Part shown: piece after piece, positions 39,901 to 51,339 of the stretch
How the letters are laid out: every line of letters begins with the position of its first letter
How positions within the stretch are numbered: position 1 is the stretch's first letter
Source of the DNA: Lutjanus erythropterus
Taxonomy: Eukaryota > Chordata > Actinopteri > Lutjaniformes > Lutjanidae
NCBI GenBank assembly: GCA_020091685.1
Contig: CM034601.1
Location: 16,483,320-16,547,319 of the forward strand
Direction of reading: 5' to 3'
Length of the DNA: 64,000 nucleotides
Translations under genes and position numbers: made by a program
Notes under the pieces: model-generated
What the model was told of the DNA's origin: nothing
Seen by the model: only the letters and a program-made list of their open reading frames with translations
Database searches by the model: none

Positions 39901-42900
39901 ATCCAGAAAAGCAGCTGACTTCTCTGGGGCCTGAGCTCATCTGAGATGGAGTAGAAAAGTGTGCTGTAGCCAGATGAGTCCACATTTCAGACTGTTAATG
40001 GAAATAATGGACGTTGTGTCCTCCAGGCTAAAGAGGAAAAGGATCATCCAGATTGTTAACAGCCCAAAAAGTTCAAAAGCCAGCAGCTGCGGCGGTATAG
40101 GAGTGTGTCAGCGCCCAACTGTCACATCTGTGACCCCATTAATGCTGAAAGGTACATACAGGTTTTGGAGCGACATAAGCTGCCATCCAGACGTCTTTTT
40201 CAGACGTCTCTGCTTAGAGAGTTCAGTACTAGTGTTGCTGAGTGTTGTTAAAAGAAAATTTGATGCATCACAGTGGTAAATGTGTCCGTCACAACTCTTG
40301 GAATGTGTTACAGGCAACAAAATAAGAATGAGTGTATCTTTACAAGAAACAATAAAGTTTATCAGTTTGAATATTACATACCTTTGTACTGCATTCAACT
40401 GAATATAGGTTGATTTAAGATCTATTTTTACAATGAACCCCTTAAATTAACCTCATCAAACAAATGTCAAATTTAATATCTGCCCATTTAATCAGTGTAT
40501 ATTTAATGTGGGCAGAGTTGGTAACTGTGAAATTATGGCTCTGCTACTTTGCACACTCTCCACACCAAGTTCAGAGGAAGAAAGACAAGATAAGAACAAT
40601 TAAGCAGCAATGTTCACAAACTCTTCTTCTCTTACCCTTCTTGTCATGTATAACGAAAACGTGCTTTGAATAGGACACACTGCACAGTGAGAATAAACCT
40701 CAGGTATGGCACATATCCATTTAGAATGCATTTGAGAAGTAGTATTATCCCCCGATACCGGCACTCAGATTTGGTGACAACTTTTTGGCTGCCACTAGCC
40801 AAAATTTTAACAATCCCTTGATAAAGAATGTGAAAACCTGCATCTACAGTATAAAAGTCTTGAATTTCATCTGAGACTGTGGGTCAATGGAAACAGACAA
40901 ACAGGTTTTAGGCTGACGCAAGGCGTGTCTTTGGTGTCTGAACTTACCCAGTTTGCAGTGCAGTTTGGGCTGTAGTAGTTTGAAGACTGACATCCTGAGA
41001 CTCTGTAGGTCTGCGTTGGCCTTTTGCAGCACATGCTTTGGTACCCTCATAACGCCATCTAGACAGAGACAAGTTCAGATAAGTGAAGTGCACATAAAAT
41101 AACTGAATTACATGATAAAAAAATGCAAAGATTATTCATCAGTAAATGAATTTAAAAGGCTTTTTGGACAATAGGATTTGAACATTTTCTTTGTTAGCAG
41201 TACTGTTTTTCACAGGAGGATGGCAGTAAGATGAGTGCAAGTGCAAAATTATTTTCATTTCTTGCAAACAAACAGAAACACGGCGTATTCACACTTAACA
41301 CTTGTGGTATCCAGCAATGCAGATCGTTCCAGTTTAATGCACCCACCTGCCAAACATCTGCCTCAATCCCTGTTCAGTGGAGGTAAGTCATATTGCTGAT
41401 TTTCAGTGTTTTTAACAGCACAAAGTTCCATTCACCACCGTGACGCTCAGACAGGGCTGCACCTAATGATTACTTTTTAAGCGATTAATATAACAATTAT
41501 TTTTCGATTAACTGATTAATCTATAGATTAGGTTATCGATTAATCTAACGATAAAGATCTAAAGATAAATATCAACTTGTCTCACTAATATTTCAATGTT
41601 TTATTCAATAATCCTGAAAAGTAGACATGTTAGAATGATGATAATGATTTACAGCAACAAATGCAGCTATGAAACATGTTAAGTTTATAACTCATCACCA
41701 TCAACCCTTCACTGAACTGAAAATCAGTGACTTACAACGTAAACTGGTTATGACAGAGTTATTTCATCACTGGAGTCATATGCAGGTAAGATGATCAGAG
41801 CCAGTGTGTTCTGCATCAATGTGCGCCACAGAAAATACGTTTCGCCATTTTTCCGGCAACTGAAAATGAATGCCGGTATGATGACGAAACATCTAGAAAA
41901 TCTAATTAAAGTGATTTCTACTAACAGAAACATGCTCCACGTGTTGATAATCCTCATATATCGTGTTTGGGTGCTGACAGAAAGGAAATGGGACGATTCT
42001 GCTCTGCAGGAGGACAGGTCGCTCGGTGCTTCACTTCCAGCACCCGCATGGAGCAGTGTGTCCCGCTGTGATAAGTCATGTCCAGTTTGTGGAGCTAAAG
42101 AGGGAAAAACGATTGCATCTCTGTCTAAAATACTCCCACACTTTAGATGATCGAGGCAGACCCTCTGCAGCTTGTTCTCTGAGTGAATCCATGCTCTGAC
42201 CAGGCACTGCAATTAATAATGACGTGTTCATAATCGATGACATCAACAAATCGCGGAAGAAATCTCTGGGATGGATATCGTAAAATCCGAATCCTCTTCT
42301 TCAAACATGGCTTAACTAATCCAAACTTTCTTGCTTTATCAGGCTAAAATGATCCTGTTAATTCTCATCCAGCTAATCTGATTGGAGTTTGAGCATGAAT
42401 TTGTTGATCCTGGCTGAAGTTAACTCGCTGGTCATGATTGCAGCCAAACAAGGTACGGCAATAGAGTCATGTACATAAATCCCATGTTATACTAAGTTCT
42501 ACATTGTGCTCAACTAGGGATGGTAATTATTAATCATTAACCACCATTAAGAATTTAATCAACTAAAATTGAATGGATTGATAATTAATTTTGCCTCATT
42601 TGACACTGTTTTGTCTGGTGGAGGCAGTTGTTGAACAAGGAATCAGACTTCTAAATAAAATGAGAAAAAGAAGCATTTTGTATTTTATTTATGATTAATC
42701 AGCTGACTGCATTTTAAACTATCAGTTCAGGAAAGTGGACAGATTTGTAACCCAATGCTTGGCAACGTTTCCACACTACAACAGTTGTTATGTAATTTAT
42801 TATGAAAGAATGTGAATGTGGTTAGCTTTTAAGGGATGTTGTGTTCAAGGTTAAGTAGATTTAATTTCAGGGCTAAATTGGTGTTTGTTACACAAACGTA

Positions 42901-45900
42901 TTTACTTGTAGCTGAGAAACTTTTTCTGATTAAAACCAATTTATTTTTATCAATTTGAACAAAGTCTGTTGTCATACTACAAGTTGAAAATCACACATTT
43001 TACTGAAATGCCATGTTTTCAACAGTCAGGAAAGTTAAGGGTACTTTTCTGTTCACTTGTATATATTATCATGTGTAAGTACTCAGTGTGAAAATTACAA
43101 AAATATTCTAATATGTATATTCATAATAACACCAAGGACTTCTTAATAATCTACAACTTGTCATCTAAAACTCATCAGCCCTCTAAAAAAAAGCATTTTG
43201 TATGTGAAAATGACAACAAGGGCTTCACCCAAAAACGTCTTAGTCATGAACCAACCAGCTGTTAACAATCCTGCACTTTTTGGGTTTAAGGACTAATTAC
43301 TCAGAAAACAGCTCCAATTACATTGTAATACAGCTTTGAACAACTGAAAAATCCACACTGGTATGTCATCAACAGTCAAAGCAAGCTAACTCGGTATGAA
43401 GAGCGGGGCCCTGGGCACCTGAAACCAAAACAACCTGCATGACTGGATACCACAAGAGGCATCTGGTGAGAAAAGATAAATGACTCATCTCTTTAAGTGA
43501 CCTTAGAAATTTAAGACTGAAGAAGCACAGTAAAAGCAAAGTGTAATATTTCTATTTAATATTAACATTCTGTTGATTGTACATGCAATACTACAAAACA
43601 AAAACAGCGCAGACAGTCCAAACTATCTGTAGATCATCTATTTAACTTACCTCTGCCAGGCTGCTCATGGGCTTGGACAGCAGCACAAATGTCTTCGTAT
43701 TCTCTCATCAGCCTCCAGACAGACGACAGCTGAGGTTCATCTTTAGTTTTACATTTTCTCAAGGTCTTAAAGTTTACCAGAGCAACAAGCAGTGAGTCCA
43801 GCCAACACAGGTTGTTGCTGTTCCTCCAGAAAAGCTGATTCGGAACAGGCACGAGCTCCCCCAACTCCAACAGATCTTCAGTTTCTGATTTTCTGTCCTT
43901 ACATGTATTCATGTCTACAGCCAGTGATATCTGTCCTGTCCTTTCTGTCTGCGCATTGTGCTGAGACGATGGAGAACTGCCTTCAGGTGAATAATTCTCC
44001 TCACAGCGTGCGTTCAGCGCCTCAGGAGGAGTCTTCACCTGCCTGAGGTCATCCTTCACCTCCAATATATCAGGAGCACCACGGTGAGGAGATTGTGCAG
44101 GGTCATCCCCGTCAGCAGTCAACAAGGCATCTGATGAGCATGGCAGGTGTCCAGCTGAGACCAAGCATGACGGAGGAGCAGGAATAGCTGGTTCCTTATC
44201 CCGAACACCATCCTCACTGTGTGGCGAGTCCCATCCTGTTGTCTCTGCAACTGAGGAATCTCTGTGGTAGCCATTTAGCTTTTCACTGTCTGTCTTGGGC
44301 GCTGCGTCGTGGCCATTACTGACAACGTTTACAACACGCCGCTCTGCTTGACTGATCAGTGTGTCAGTAACGCTTTGTAGCCCAAAACTATCGGGTTCAC
44401 TTGATCGCAGACGTTTGCTTGCAGGTTTGATCGACTCTTCCTTTTCCAGCGCCAGGGCATTCTTTCTTTTGTTCCCAACAGTGGGTTCCACAGGATGCAA
44501 GCTGGCCAAAACATCCTCCAAGGACCGGCTGACCAGAGGGAAAAGGCACTAAGAGGAAATGGATATAGGAAGGTTAATGGCATAATTTTGTTTTTGTCTT
44601 TGATTTTGTTAGTCATCACGAACATGTTTTTGGGCCGAACTTGAGAATTCATGGGTTAATTTTAACAAAATTTCACACAAATGTCTAATAGGATACTAGC
44701 AGTGCTTAAGAGTAACTATTAACTGTACTTTGATCAGTAACTGTAATTAAATTACAGTTACTGATCAAAGTATTGGTGATTTCAAAGGGGTTCCATCAAA
44801 ATATTATTTTCGTGTAGCCAGGCAGAGATCTGAACCCTATTAAGAGCACACACAGTTATCTCATAATGTTGTTGTGCTCAGGATGCTTCACCGACCCAAA
44901 ACATCGGTATGTGATGCCCTGGGAATGAAACTCGACAATCAACTATCCTTCTGGTGTGCTTTCAAAAGGCTTGGACAAATCCTACTGATTCTACCTTTAA
45001 CAGCGGCCATCATGAAACATTAGTGTTCAGTTGGAAGAGTGCGTGTCAGAGTGAGACTAAGACTTACCTGTGGGTTTGTGCAGAGAGTGATTGAATCCTG
45101 GAGGTTGATGCGATAAGAACGCAGAGCATAAGTCAAGCCCCTTGAATTGCACCATGGACAGTACTCCAGTGAACCAGCGCGTTCCTGAACCTTTAAAAAC
45201 ATTTAGATTAGATTAGAAAGATTGACTCAAAAATGTGTGAGGAGTTTCACTATTTCACAGTTAAACCCAAGACATCCAGTAGTTTTAAAGAACATGCTAG
45301 ATGGACATAACTTACATCCAAGTTTAATGCACATTGAATTTTAGCTTGCATTTCTATCAGAATTTAAGAAATTATTGTTTTTTTAAACCAACTTCACTGC
45401 CATATTTCAGCATCTCTCATATTTTTTTAATTCTTCCAATTATATTTAAATACACTTTTGCACACAAGTAACAGTAGCAAAACAAAATTAAGAAAGAGGA
45501 TTAGGAGAACACAAGTAAAAGTAAGAACTTCTACAAGCAACTGTCAGGTTTTAATGTTTGCCTTTTTTCTTCTTTGGCCACAGATTTTTCCTCAACATCA
45601 GTGTGACAGTTTAGTGAAGCTGAAAGACACATGTGAAGTGGAATTTTATCAGAATCAGTGGGTGTCAAGTAATTATGAAAGTACATGAAACTTCAAACAG
45701 GAATAGTGAACCATTATTTTTTTTTTCCAAACAGATATGCTTGCAAGAAAAACATTACATGTAGTACACAGTTTCTCATATAATGAATTGTTATATGTCA
45801 ACTTTCGCCTTTTACATTCAAAGATTTCCGTTTGTGTTTTGTTTTCGTTTGTTGAATTTGGATTGGTACTGCTTAGTCACAGTAGTTTTCAAATTCAATT

Positions 45901-48413
45901 CAGCTTTGCACAAGTGACAACAGCGAGTGGAAAACTTGAGCTCTACTGACTTTTCCCAAATACCCCGCCAGTGGTGAGGCCAAAGCCCCCAAACCAGTGT
46001 CTTCACCAGTCAGTGGCAAACCACTCCTGCTCTTCGGGTCCATAGCCGTCCGCTGCCATTCAGAAAATATTACCATGTCACTGCAACCTGGCTCACTTCA
46101 CCGAAGTAGCTGAGGAGAAAAATACAACACCACACAGGACATATTACTCAATGCCTACAAGAAAGACATGGAAATGCACTTTAGAAATGGATCATGGAAG
46201 GTTGAGACAATGGATATTTGTCAACCAAGACCATTCTGTATTGTTTAGGTAGTGCTAACTCTCCCTTTAATATCACTGGTTATATTGCAGGAAACGAGCA
46301 AAAAGCTATATGGTGGCGTTGTGTTGACAGGATTTTTGTATGACAGTAATAAAGTACTTACATCTGTAGATTCAATTTACTGTATCAGTATATCTTTATT
46401 TAGAAATTTCTTAGCATTTGAATTTCTACAAATTAAATACAACAACATTAAATGATGTGTATCATGATTGGAGCTGAACAATTAATGGAAATATTAAAAT
46501 CTCAACATGGCCAAGTGCAATATTCAATTTTATTACATATTTTTTAATTTTTCAGTGAAAATTAAATGCAAAAGTTACCATTCCTGGTAAACTTATCTGA
46601 CAATCACAATATCTGTCAAAATGATCAAAATATAATTTTTCAATAGCCATATCATTCAGCCTTAATGGGAATACACTTCAAAGAACTGGACCATGAGATA
46701 ATATTAGGGTTGCAAACTGTGTATTTTCCTTAACCAGTAGTTGAAAATGCTAACAATCAATTTAACCATTAATCATTAACAATTAATAAGATACAAAACA
46801 TTTTTTCTAATTTTATGTTTCTATACTCAACAAATGGTTCCACCAGACAAAACAATATCAAATGAGGCGCAAGATGATTTATACCATGAGAAAACAGAAA
46901 TCTGTCAACAAAGTTTTTTCTATATTGTTTATGCAGTTAAAACTTTCAGTTAGTTTCCCTTCTTACACAGAGGGCAATGGCAACACCTTGAAAAATATTT
47001 ATATTTAACAGCATTTTCAATACCACAGGGGAAAACTGACAACACTGAGGGCATAACATTTTTGACTTTTTAATATAAGATAAACATAACAAGGCTGTAA
47101 TGTGACAACAGGAAACCTGACCAATTAGAAACATTGTTTTTTTTTCCTCTTTGATCAAGATCAAACCTTTAAAAACATGAGAACTGTCTAATTATCTGAT
47201 CTTGGAAATGAAGTAACAGTAGTAGTAGAACAGCTGGTACCAGTGTACTGATACTGTGCAAAAATAATGAGAGTATTTCAAATAATCAGAAAAGTTATAT
47301 TGATAAATCGATATTTCTGACATCTGTATCCGTATGTTTATTAAGAAAGAAATTCTCATTTGTATTTCTGCAAAATTACATACAAAAATATGAAATTGTG
47401 TATAATATGATACAGGAATTAATTCATTGTGCTCTCTCCTTCTGCACAGTTGCCTGCAGTTTGGTCTATCTTAACTATTTAAAAACTGCAGTGATTGTCT
47501 GTTCTTTTTTTAAATTAACAGTTTTGCTAATATCCATTTAAATACATAAAATAAATAAACCAATACCCAAGCAGTTTCCTTCTCCATAAAACTAGCCTGA
47601 GGACAGATGCTTGTAGGCACACACGTTCACGTGGAAGCACCGGGCCAGCTACAGTATGATCTGTCAGCTGGGCTGAAGCACAGGAGTCTCAGTACTGAAC
47701 TATTAGAACAGCACTGAACAGACAAGTTCATTATACATAACAACAACATTCTAGGTTAGAATTAGGGTCAAATAATTTTGTGAGACACTGGCGAGTAAAG
47801 GATAAAATATAAAGCTGACAAACTCCAAACTGGCATCTCCAAAGCACCAGATACACTAGACTCCATTTAGGAGAAAAATTATGTAAGACGAGGCATAAGG
47901 CTTTTTGTTCCATTAACTAGTTAATGCACTGGCGCTATAATAACTTTGGTTTATTTTGAAAAACAGTCAAACTTACGGTAGAACTAAGAATTAAAGAGCC
48001 CACATAGTTTCATTGACATGCTCTAACTAAACGATCAACCACTGCACCTGGCTGTCGGCTAGCATGCTAGCATGCCAGCCTAAAGCCGGGCATTATATCT
48101 GAGCACTAGCGAGCCTTATTTTCAGGTTTCGTGAATAAAAAAAAATACTTACCAACTCCGAATCTAAATTGTATTTTAAATTAGGATGCTGATCAGCGAA
48201 ATCCATCCACACAGAGTTATATTTATAAACCCTTGCCTGTGGAAAGAGTCCATGTGCATCGTTCTGCCAGTTCGTGTCACAAACGTTCTTTTTCCGCTCG
48301 ACGGCGGGTGTGCAGCGGCCTTTGTCTTCCCCCTCAGACGGACAATGGTTCCGCTGGCCCCCACTCGGTAGTTGACGTGAACTGCAGCATCCTGTGCTCA
48401 AGTTATTGTTCAT
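27940..48413 (-). CDS. uspl1: SUMO-specific isopeptidase USPL1 (peptidase family C98)
   Basis: Eight coding exons, read right to left: 48153-48413, 45068-45190, 43651-44548, 40948-41058, 35242-35371, 32160-32285, 31137-31297 and 27940-29687. All are GT-AG with consistent phases: 3558 bp, 1185 residues (human 1092). The catalytic triad is complete: Cys376 in NNLCWLDSLL, His594 in LKHFVTW, and Asp610 in WLEYDD, with the same 16-residue His-Asp spacing as human His456/Asp472. Exon 2 has the conserved LEYCPWCNSRG segment and exon 3 starts CLFPLVSRSLEDVL, like human CIYPLGSKSLNNL. The C-terminal half is disordered, with an RG-rich tract (residues ~819-834), a basic helix LRYKLLKKLKAKKKRLAKL (~1048-1068) and DDILSDLLSP (~1103-1112), the last two conserved in human. 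USPL1 removes SUMO and works in Cajal bodies. An in-frame TGA upstream leaves the ATG at 48411-48413 as the only start. Confidence 0.95.
29750..30572. repeat. Foldback element, copy B (uspl1 intron 7)
   Basis: The outer arms are GAAGTGGGGTTGTATCAA near 29764 and, in reverse complement, TTAAAGGGATAGTTTGGATT ending at about 30572. Inner arms are AGAATATTTTTACTGCTTTA near 29928 and GCTGTGAAAATATTCTAAAT near 30335. It is the same family as copy A at 15495-16052 but with both outer arms kept. Confidence 0.65.
31982..32045 (-). pseudogene. tRNA-like relic or SINE head
   Basis: On the minus strand TTGGTAGCTCAGTTGGTAGA matches a tRNA D-arm/A box. The following sequence does not fold into proper anticodon and T-arms, so it is a tRNA pseudogene or the head of a tRNA-derived SINE, in uspl1 intron 6. 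Confidence 0.4.
32422..32678 (+). repeat. Dispersed AT-rich repeat, copy 1 of 3 in uspl1 introns
   Basis: Starts AGGGATGTTAGTGATTAATC and ends TTTTCAACTATCAGTTAAAG. It shares CATTTGACA, GTTTT(A/G)TCTGG and GAGGCA in the same order with 42514-42730, and in inverted orientation with 46731-46875. Confidence 0.6.
32679..35241. other. uspl1 intron 5, left part
   Basis: No exon. Contains fragments such as GGCCTCATGCAAGAACCACC (32851) and, inverted, TTCTTGCATGAGGCCCA (33785), which are the ends of one dispersed fish element of about 950 bp. Otherwise nothing recognised. Confidence 0.4.
35462..36240. repeat. MITE fragments with GTTAGGGCTGGGCAATATGG ends
   Basis: Two starts of the same palindromic element type occur at about 35461 and 36058 (TTAGGGCTGGG(C/A)AATATGG), in uspl1 intron 4. 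The boundaries of the second copies are blurred. Confidence 0.5.
38940..39245. repeat. Widely dispersed fish repeat, class uncertain
   Basis: Contains the chain AATCAGTTCATCCCTGAGTC, CCAAATTTGACGAAATTCCC, TCAAGGCGTTCTTGAGATAT and GGACAGACGGCTGGACAAAC, which I know as a very common sequence in teleost DNA. It abuts the Tc1-like element that follows. Confidence 0.5.
39250..40412 (+). mobile_element. Decayed Tc1-like transposon, long copy
   Basis: Starts with TATTCAATTGAATACAG and ends with TTCAACTGAATATAGG, the subterminal inverted sequences of the family seen at 3012-3436. In between it aligns by eye with that copy, for example GGCTAAAGAGGAAAAGGATC, AGGTACATACAGGTTTTGGA and CTGCCATCCAGACGTC, and ends with TGAGTGTTGTTAAAAGAAAA. 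Several frameshifts and a central deletion destroy the transposase. Located in uspl1 intron 4. Confidence 0.7.
42514..42730 (+). repeat. Dispersed AT-rich repeat, copy 2 of 3 in uspl1 introns
   Basis: Starts CTAGGGATGGTAATTATTAA and ends TTTTAAACTATCAGTTCAGG, with CATTTGACACTGTTTTGTCT inside. Same family and orientation as 32422-32678; lies in uspl1 intron 3. Confidence 0.6.
44726..44772. repeat. Perfect 47-bp palindrome
   Basis: Two 23-base arms (TACTTTGATCAGTAACTGTA then ATT, and the exact reverse complement) around a single A, inside uspl1 intron 2. Confidence 0.9.
46731..46875 (-). repeat. Dispersed AT-rich repeat, copy 3 of 3 in uspl1 introns (inverted)
   Basis: Reads in reverse complement like copies 1 and 2: GTTGAAAATGCTAACAATCA corresponds to the inverted end of copy 1, and CAATATCAAATGAGGCGCAA to its inverted middle. 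It lies in uspl1 intron 1 and is shorter. Confidence 0.55.
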
Positions 48414-48429
48414 GTTGCTAAATGTACGT

Positions 48430-48447
48430 TTAGCAGGCACTGCCCAT
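48430..48447 (-). promoter_or_regulatory. uspl1: Five-codon upstream ORF before the uspl1 start
   Basis: ATG GGC AGT GCC TGC TAA on the minus strand, in another frame, ending 16 bases before the uspl1 ATG. The transcription start is not known, so its presence in the mRNA is inference. Confidence 0.4.
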
Positions 48448-48692
48448 GAAACCAGTACTCGTCACTGCGATACGTAGACGCGTTAAAAGAACTCATCTTT
48501 AAACGCGGAGGGGCATTTACACACGTTATTAATTATCATCATTAATATTAATGAATTGCAATAGGCCTATGTAATTAGCATTATTTTCTGTATTAGAATC
48601 ATCATTTTTAGAAGAGAAATATAAACGTTGCATTCCATGTTTTTAAATTGAAATTTATGAGCAACTTAAAAGTAGGCTAAAAATATATTATT

Positions 48693-48694
<2 letters not shown>

Positions 48695-48738
<44 letters not shown>

Positions 48739-48776
48739 GTAGTAGTAGTAGTAGTAGTAGTACTAGTAGTAATAGT
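48695..48776. repeat. (ATT)n then (AGT)n compound microsatellite
   Basis: About 14 ATT units followed directly by about 11 AGT units with one TACTAG interruption, just upstream of uspl1. Confidence 0.95.
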
Positions 48777-49399
48777 TTTTTTAGATGACCATTTACCCTA
48801 CATTAATAATGACATTGCTAATCACACAATGGTTTTAAACTGGTTTAGTCAGTTAGTCAGAACCAGCAGAAGTAATATATTAATATAGTATTTATATCAT
48901 GTAAAACAGAAGACCAACCAATCTTTCCCATTGTTGAAGATGTAAAAGGCAAAAAAAAAAAAAAAGTTTTTTGGGACCAAAATGATGAACCAATTATCAA
49001 AATTAAAACAAATTATCCTAATTGTTAGTCTAATAATTTTCTTCTCTGCTACTTCAGATATACTTACAGCATTAAGTCCCCTGACATACTTTTATTTTGA
49101 ATTACCAGCCTGTATTTTTTTTTTTCATTTACTTATCGGCTTTTCTTAATAAGGCAGACTATTTCTTTATTTGTTTTGTAGACCTTCTGTATGTGGCTTC
49201 TTGACAAGTAGAAGGGTGGAGTTGGTTGGGTGGGGGTGGAATGGGGGTTACATATGTCCCTCACTCTGGTTCTATAATACAGCCCAGCAGCTCTCACACC
49301 TCCTGCTCTTGTACCCCCCCAACCAACACACATTCACAGACACAGATCTCCCTCCACCCAATCCCGCCTCTTGCATGTGCCCTCCTCCCTTAAGCCCCT

Positions 49400-49860
49400 C
49401 CTGTATCTGCTGCTCTCCTGTCCTCTATTTTCCTCTTGATGACAAAATGAATTTGCATATTTTTCCCAGGGAGCTCTCATTAGAATGCATAAACCGGCCG
49501 CCTCCTAGCCTCATGAGCAGGCTATAGCTTTCTGCCGTGGCATCTCCTGATGCAAAATGAGACACAGACAGGCAAGCAGCATCACAGGCAGACATGTGGC
49601 CTGAGTCTGGGTTGTGATTGGCATTTGGAATCAGTTCATCCTTCCCATTCTTAATTCAAGGATAAGAATAAACTCTGTGTCAGCCATTTTTCTTTGTTTC
49701 TATAATAGCTGCTAAGCAGAAGCATATTTATTAATAACCATCTCCTCATTAACTGCATATAGAAATCATTAATAATTTCTGAAGCATGTATGATTATAAT
49801 ATTCAGTGGGCATATGACTACATTTTACATATCTTGATGAACATGGACATTTTCTTTATT
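49400..49860. promoter_or_regulatory. Candidate conserved non-coding block between uspl1 and hmgb1
   Basis: Unique-looking, repeat-free sequence with an octamer (ATTTGCAT at 49451-49458) and several TAAT-type homeodomain core sites between 49720 and 49810. It stands out from the repeat-rich surroundings. Function is inference only. Confidence 0.3.
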
Positions 49861-50161
49861 TTAGCACCCCGCCCCCCACCACCACGTTTAAACACACAGA
49901 GCAGCCTTTAAAGTCAGATAATTGCATTAGCTCCACTTTAGGCAAAGTAAGCAAGTCATCTTGAAGAAGGCCCCTTTCACAGCATGAAAGCATTGTCCTG
50001 AAATTTTGGCTGGCTGGCTTACACAATGGACACGCAGTTCACCTCTGTCTAATATCTGAAAGTTTTGCCTATGATTGCACTATAGCATTCAGATTACTAT
50101 AGTTCACAAAAATGTGTCTACCTCCTGGAAAAGCAAATCTAAACAAAACAATATGTATGCA

Positions 50162-50496
50162 CAATTGATCCTTCCTAAGTCCCACCACTTTTGAGACCTC
50201 TGTCAGCTTTCTCTCTTTTTTTTAAATTTATGTTTAAAATGAACTAGCTAACTAACTCTACATTAATCATCAGTTAGCTAGTCAGGTACGCTGTTTTGAT
50301 AATGTTAGTTAACTTAAGATGTGACAACAAGCCAATATGTAACTTTTACAGGTCACTCAGTAACATCTTTTAACCATCTTCAAAATTTGTTTTTCTTTTC
50401 AACATAGACAAGCCTAGCACACGAGGTTCTGCCGGCTTGCTCAACTGTTATTGGTGCACAGAACAAAAAGGGGCGGGACTTAGAAAGGATCAATTC
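50162..50496. mobile_element. Palindromic MITE with AATTGATCCTT ends
   Basis: Left end AATTGATCCTTCCTAAGTCC near 50163 and right end, in reverse complement, AATTGATCCTTTCTAAGTCC ending near 50495. An inner inverted pair ACTAGCTAACT/AGTTAGCTAGT lies at 50243-50282. Target duplication not clear. Confidence 0.65.
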
Positions 50497-51339
50497 TTAT
50501 GTAGATTATAACTCTTAGTTACGTTAAATTACACTAGTGTGCAGCAGGTTTAGTGTCTGTATGTTACTACTCTGGAGCTACCGTAAAGCGACAGTTTATG
50601 AGAAATCAACATTAAATAAATTCTAATATTTGCCTGATGGTGGCGCTACAGCAAGGTCACAGTCAGTAAACTCATAACAGTATGCTTCTTTAAATAGCAT
50701 GAATATGCGCAGAACTTTTCGAGCCAAAGATCTGCTCTGATCAAACAAACAAAAAGCAGATACACAATCACATGACCTCTTGACATTTCTGTATAGACCT
50801 AATGAGCCCAATTATATGACTGTATGACAGCAACACAACAAAATGTGGTTTTGAAGTGTTGTTGAATTAGTAAGATACATATGAGAGAAAAAAAATGGTG
50901 AAAAAACTCTTAAAACCTTATGTAATTGGCTATATTATACATTCTGTATGAAATGATCACAAAGGAGGGTATTGTTATTATTAGTAAAATATTAATTATT
51001 AATCTGGATCAATACAGCTTGTAATTTAATTTAAAAAAAATCCATGAACTGCTTCAAAAGCCCTGATCTACTTATAGAATAATGCTGAGAGCAGTGGGCT
51101 GAATTAAAATAAATGGGTTCCTCGCTGTTGTCTTTCTTATAAATTAGGTATATTGTAGTTTGAGACTTTAACCATTTAATTGCACAGAACAATAAATCAG
51201 TTGTGAATGAAAATCCTACTGCCGGGTTAACATATAGACCTGTTATATACAGGACCAATTAAAAAAAAGTCTGTATATAGTAGGTTATTGCAAAACAACA
51301 GGCCTACCATAGTAATTCACTCTGTATCACTGAAAAAAT

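Noticed and set aside
41748-42212. Opposed open frames of 154 and 119 codons in uspl1 intron 3
   Set aside because: Both lie in an intron next to AT-rich repeat sequence, overlap each other on opposite strands, and resemble nothing known.
49171-49527. 118-codon plus-strand open frame rich in Pro and Ser
   Set aside because: Comes from a C-rich low-complexity run; no start context or homolog.
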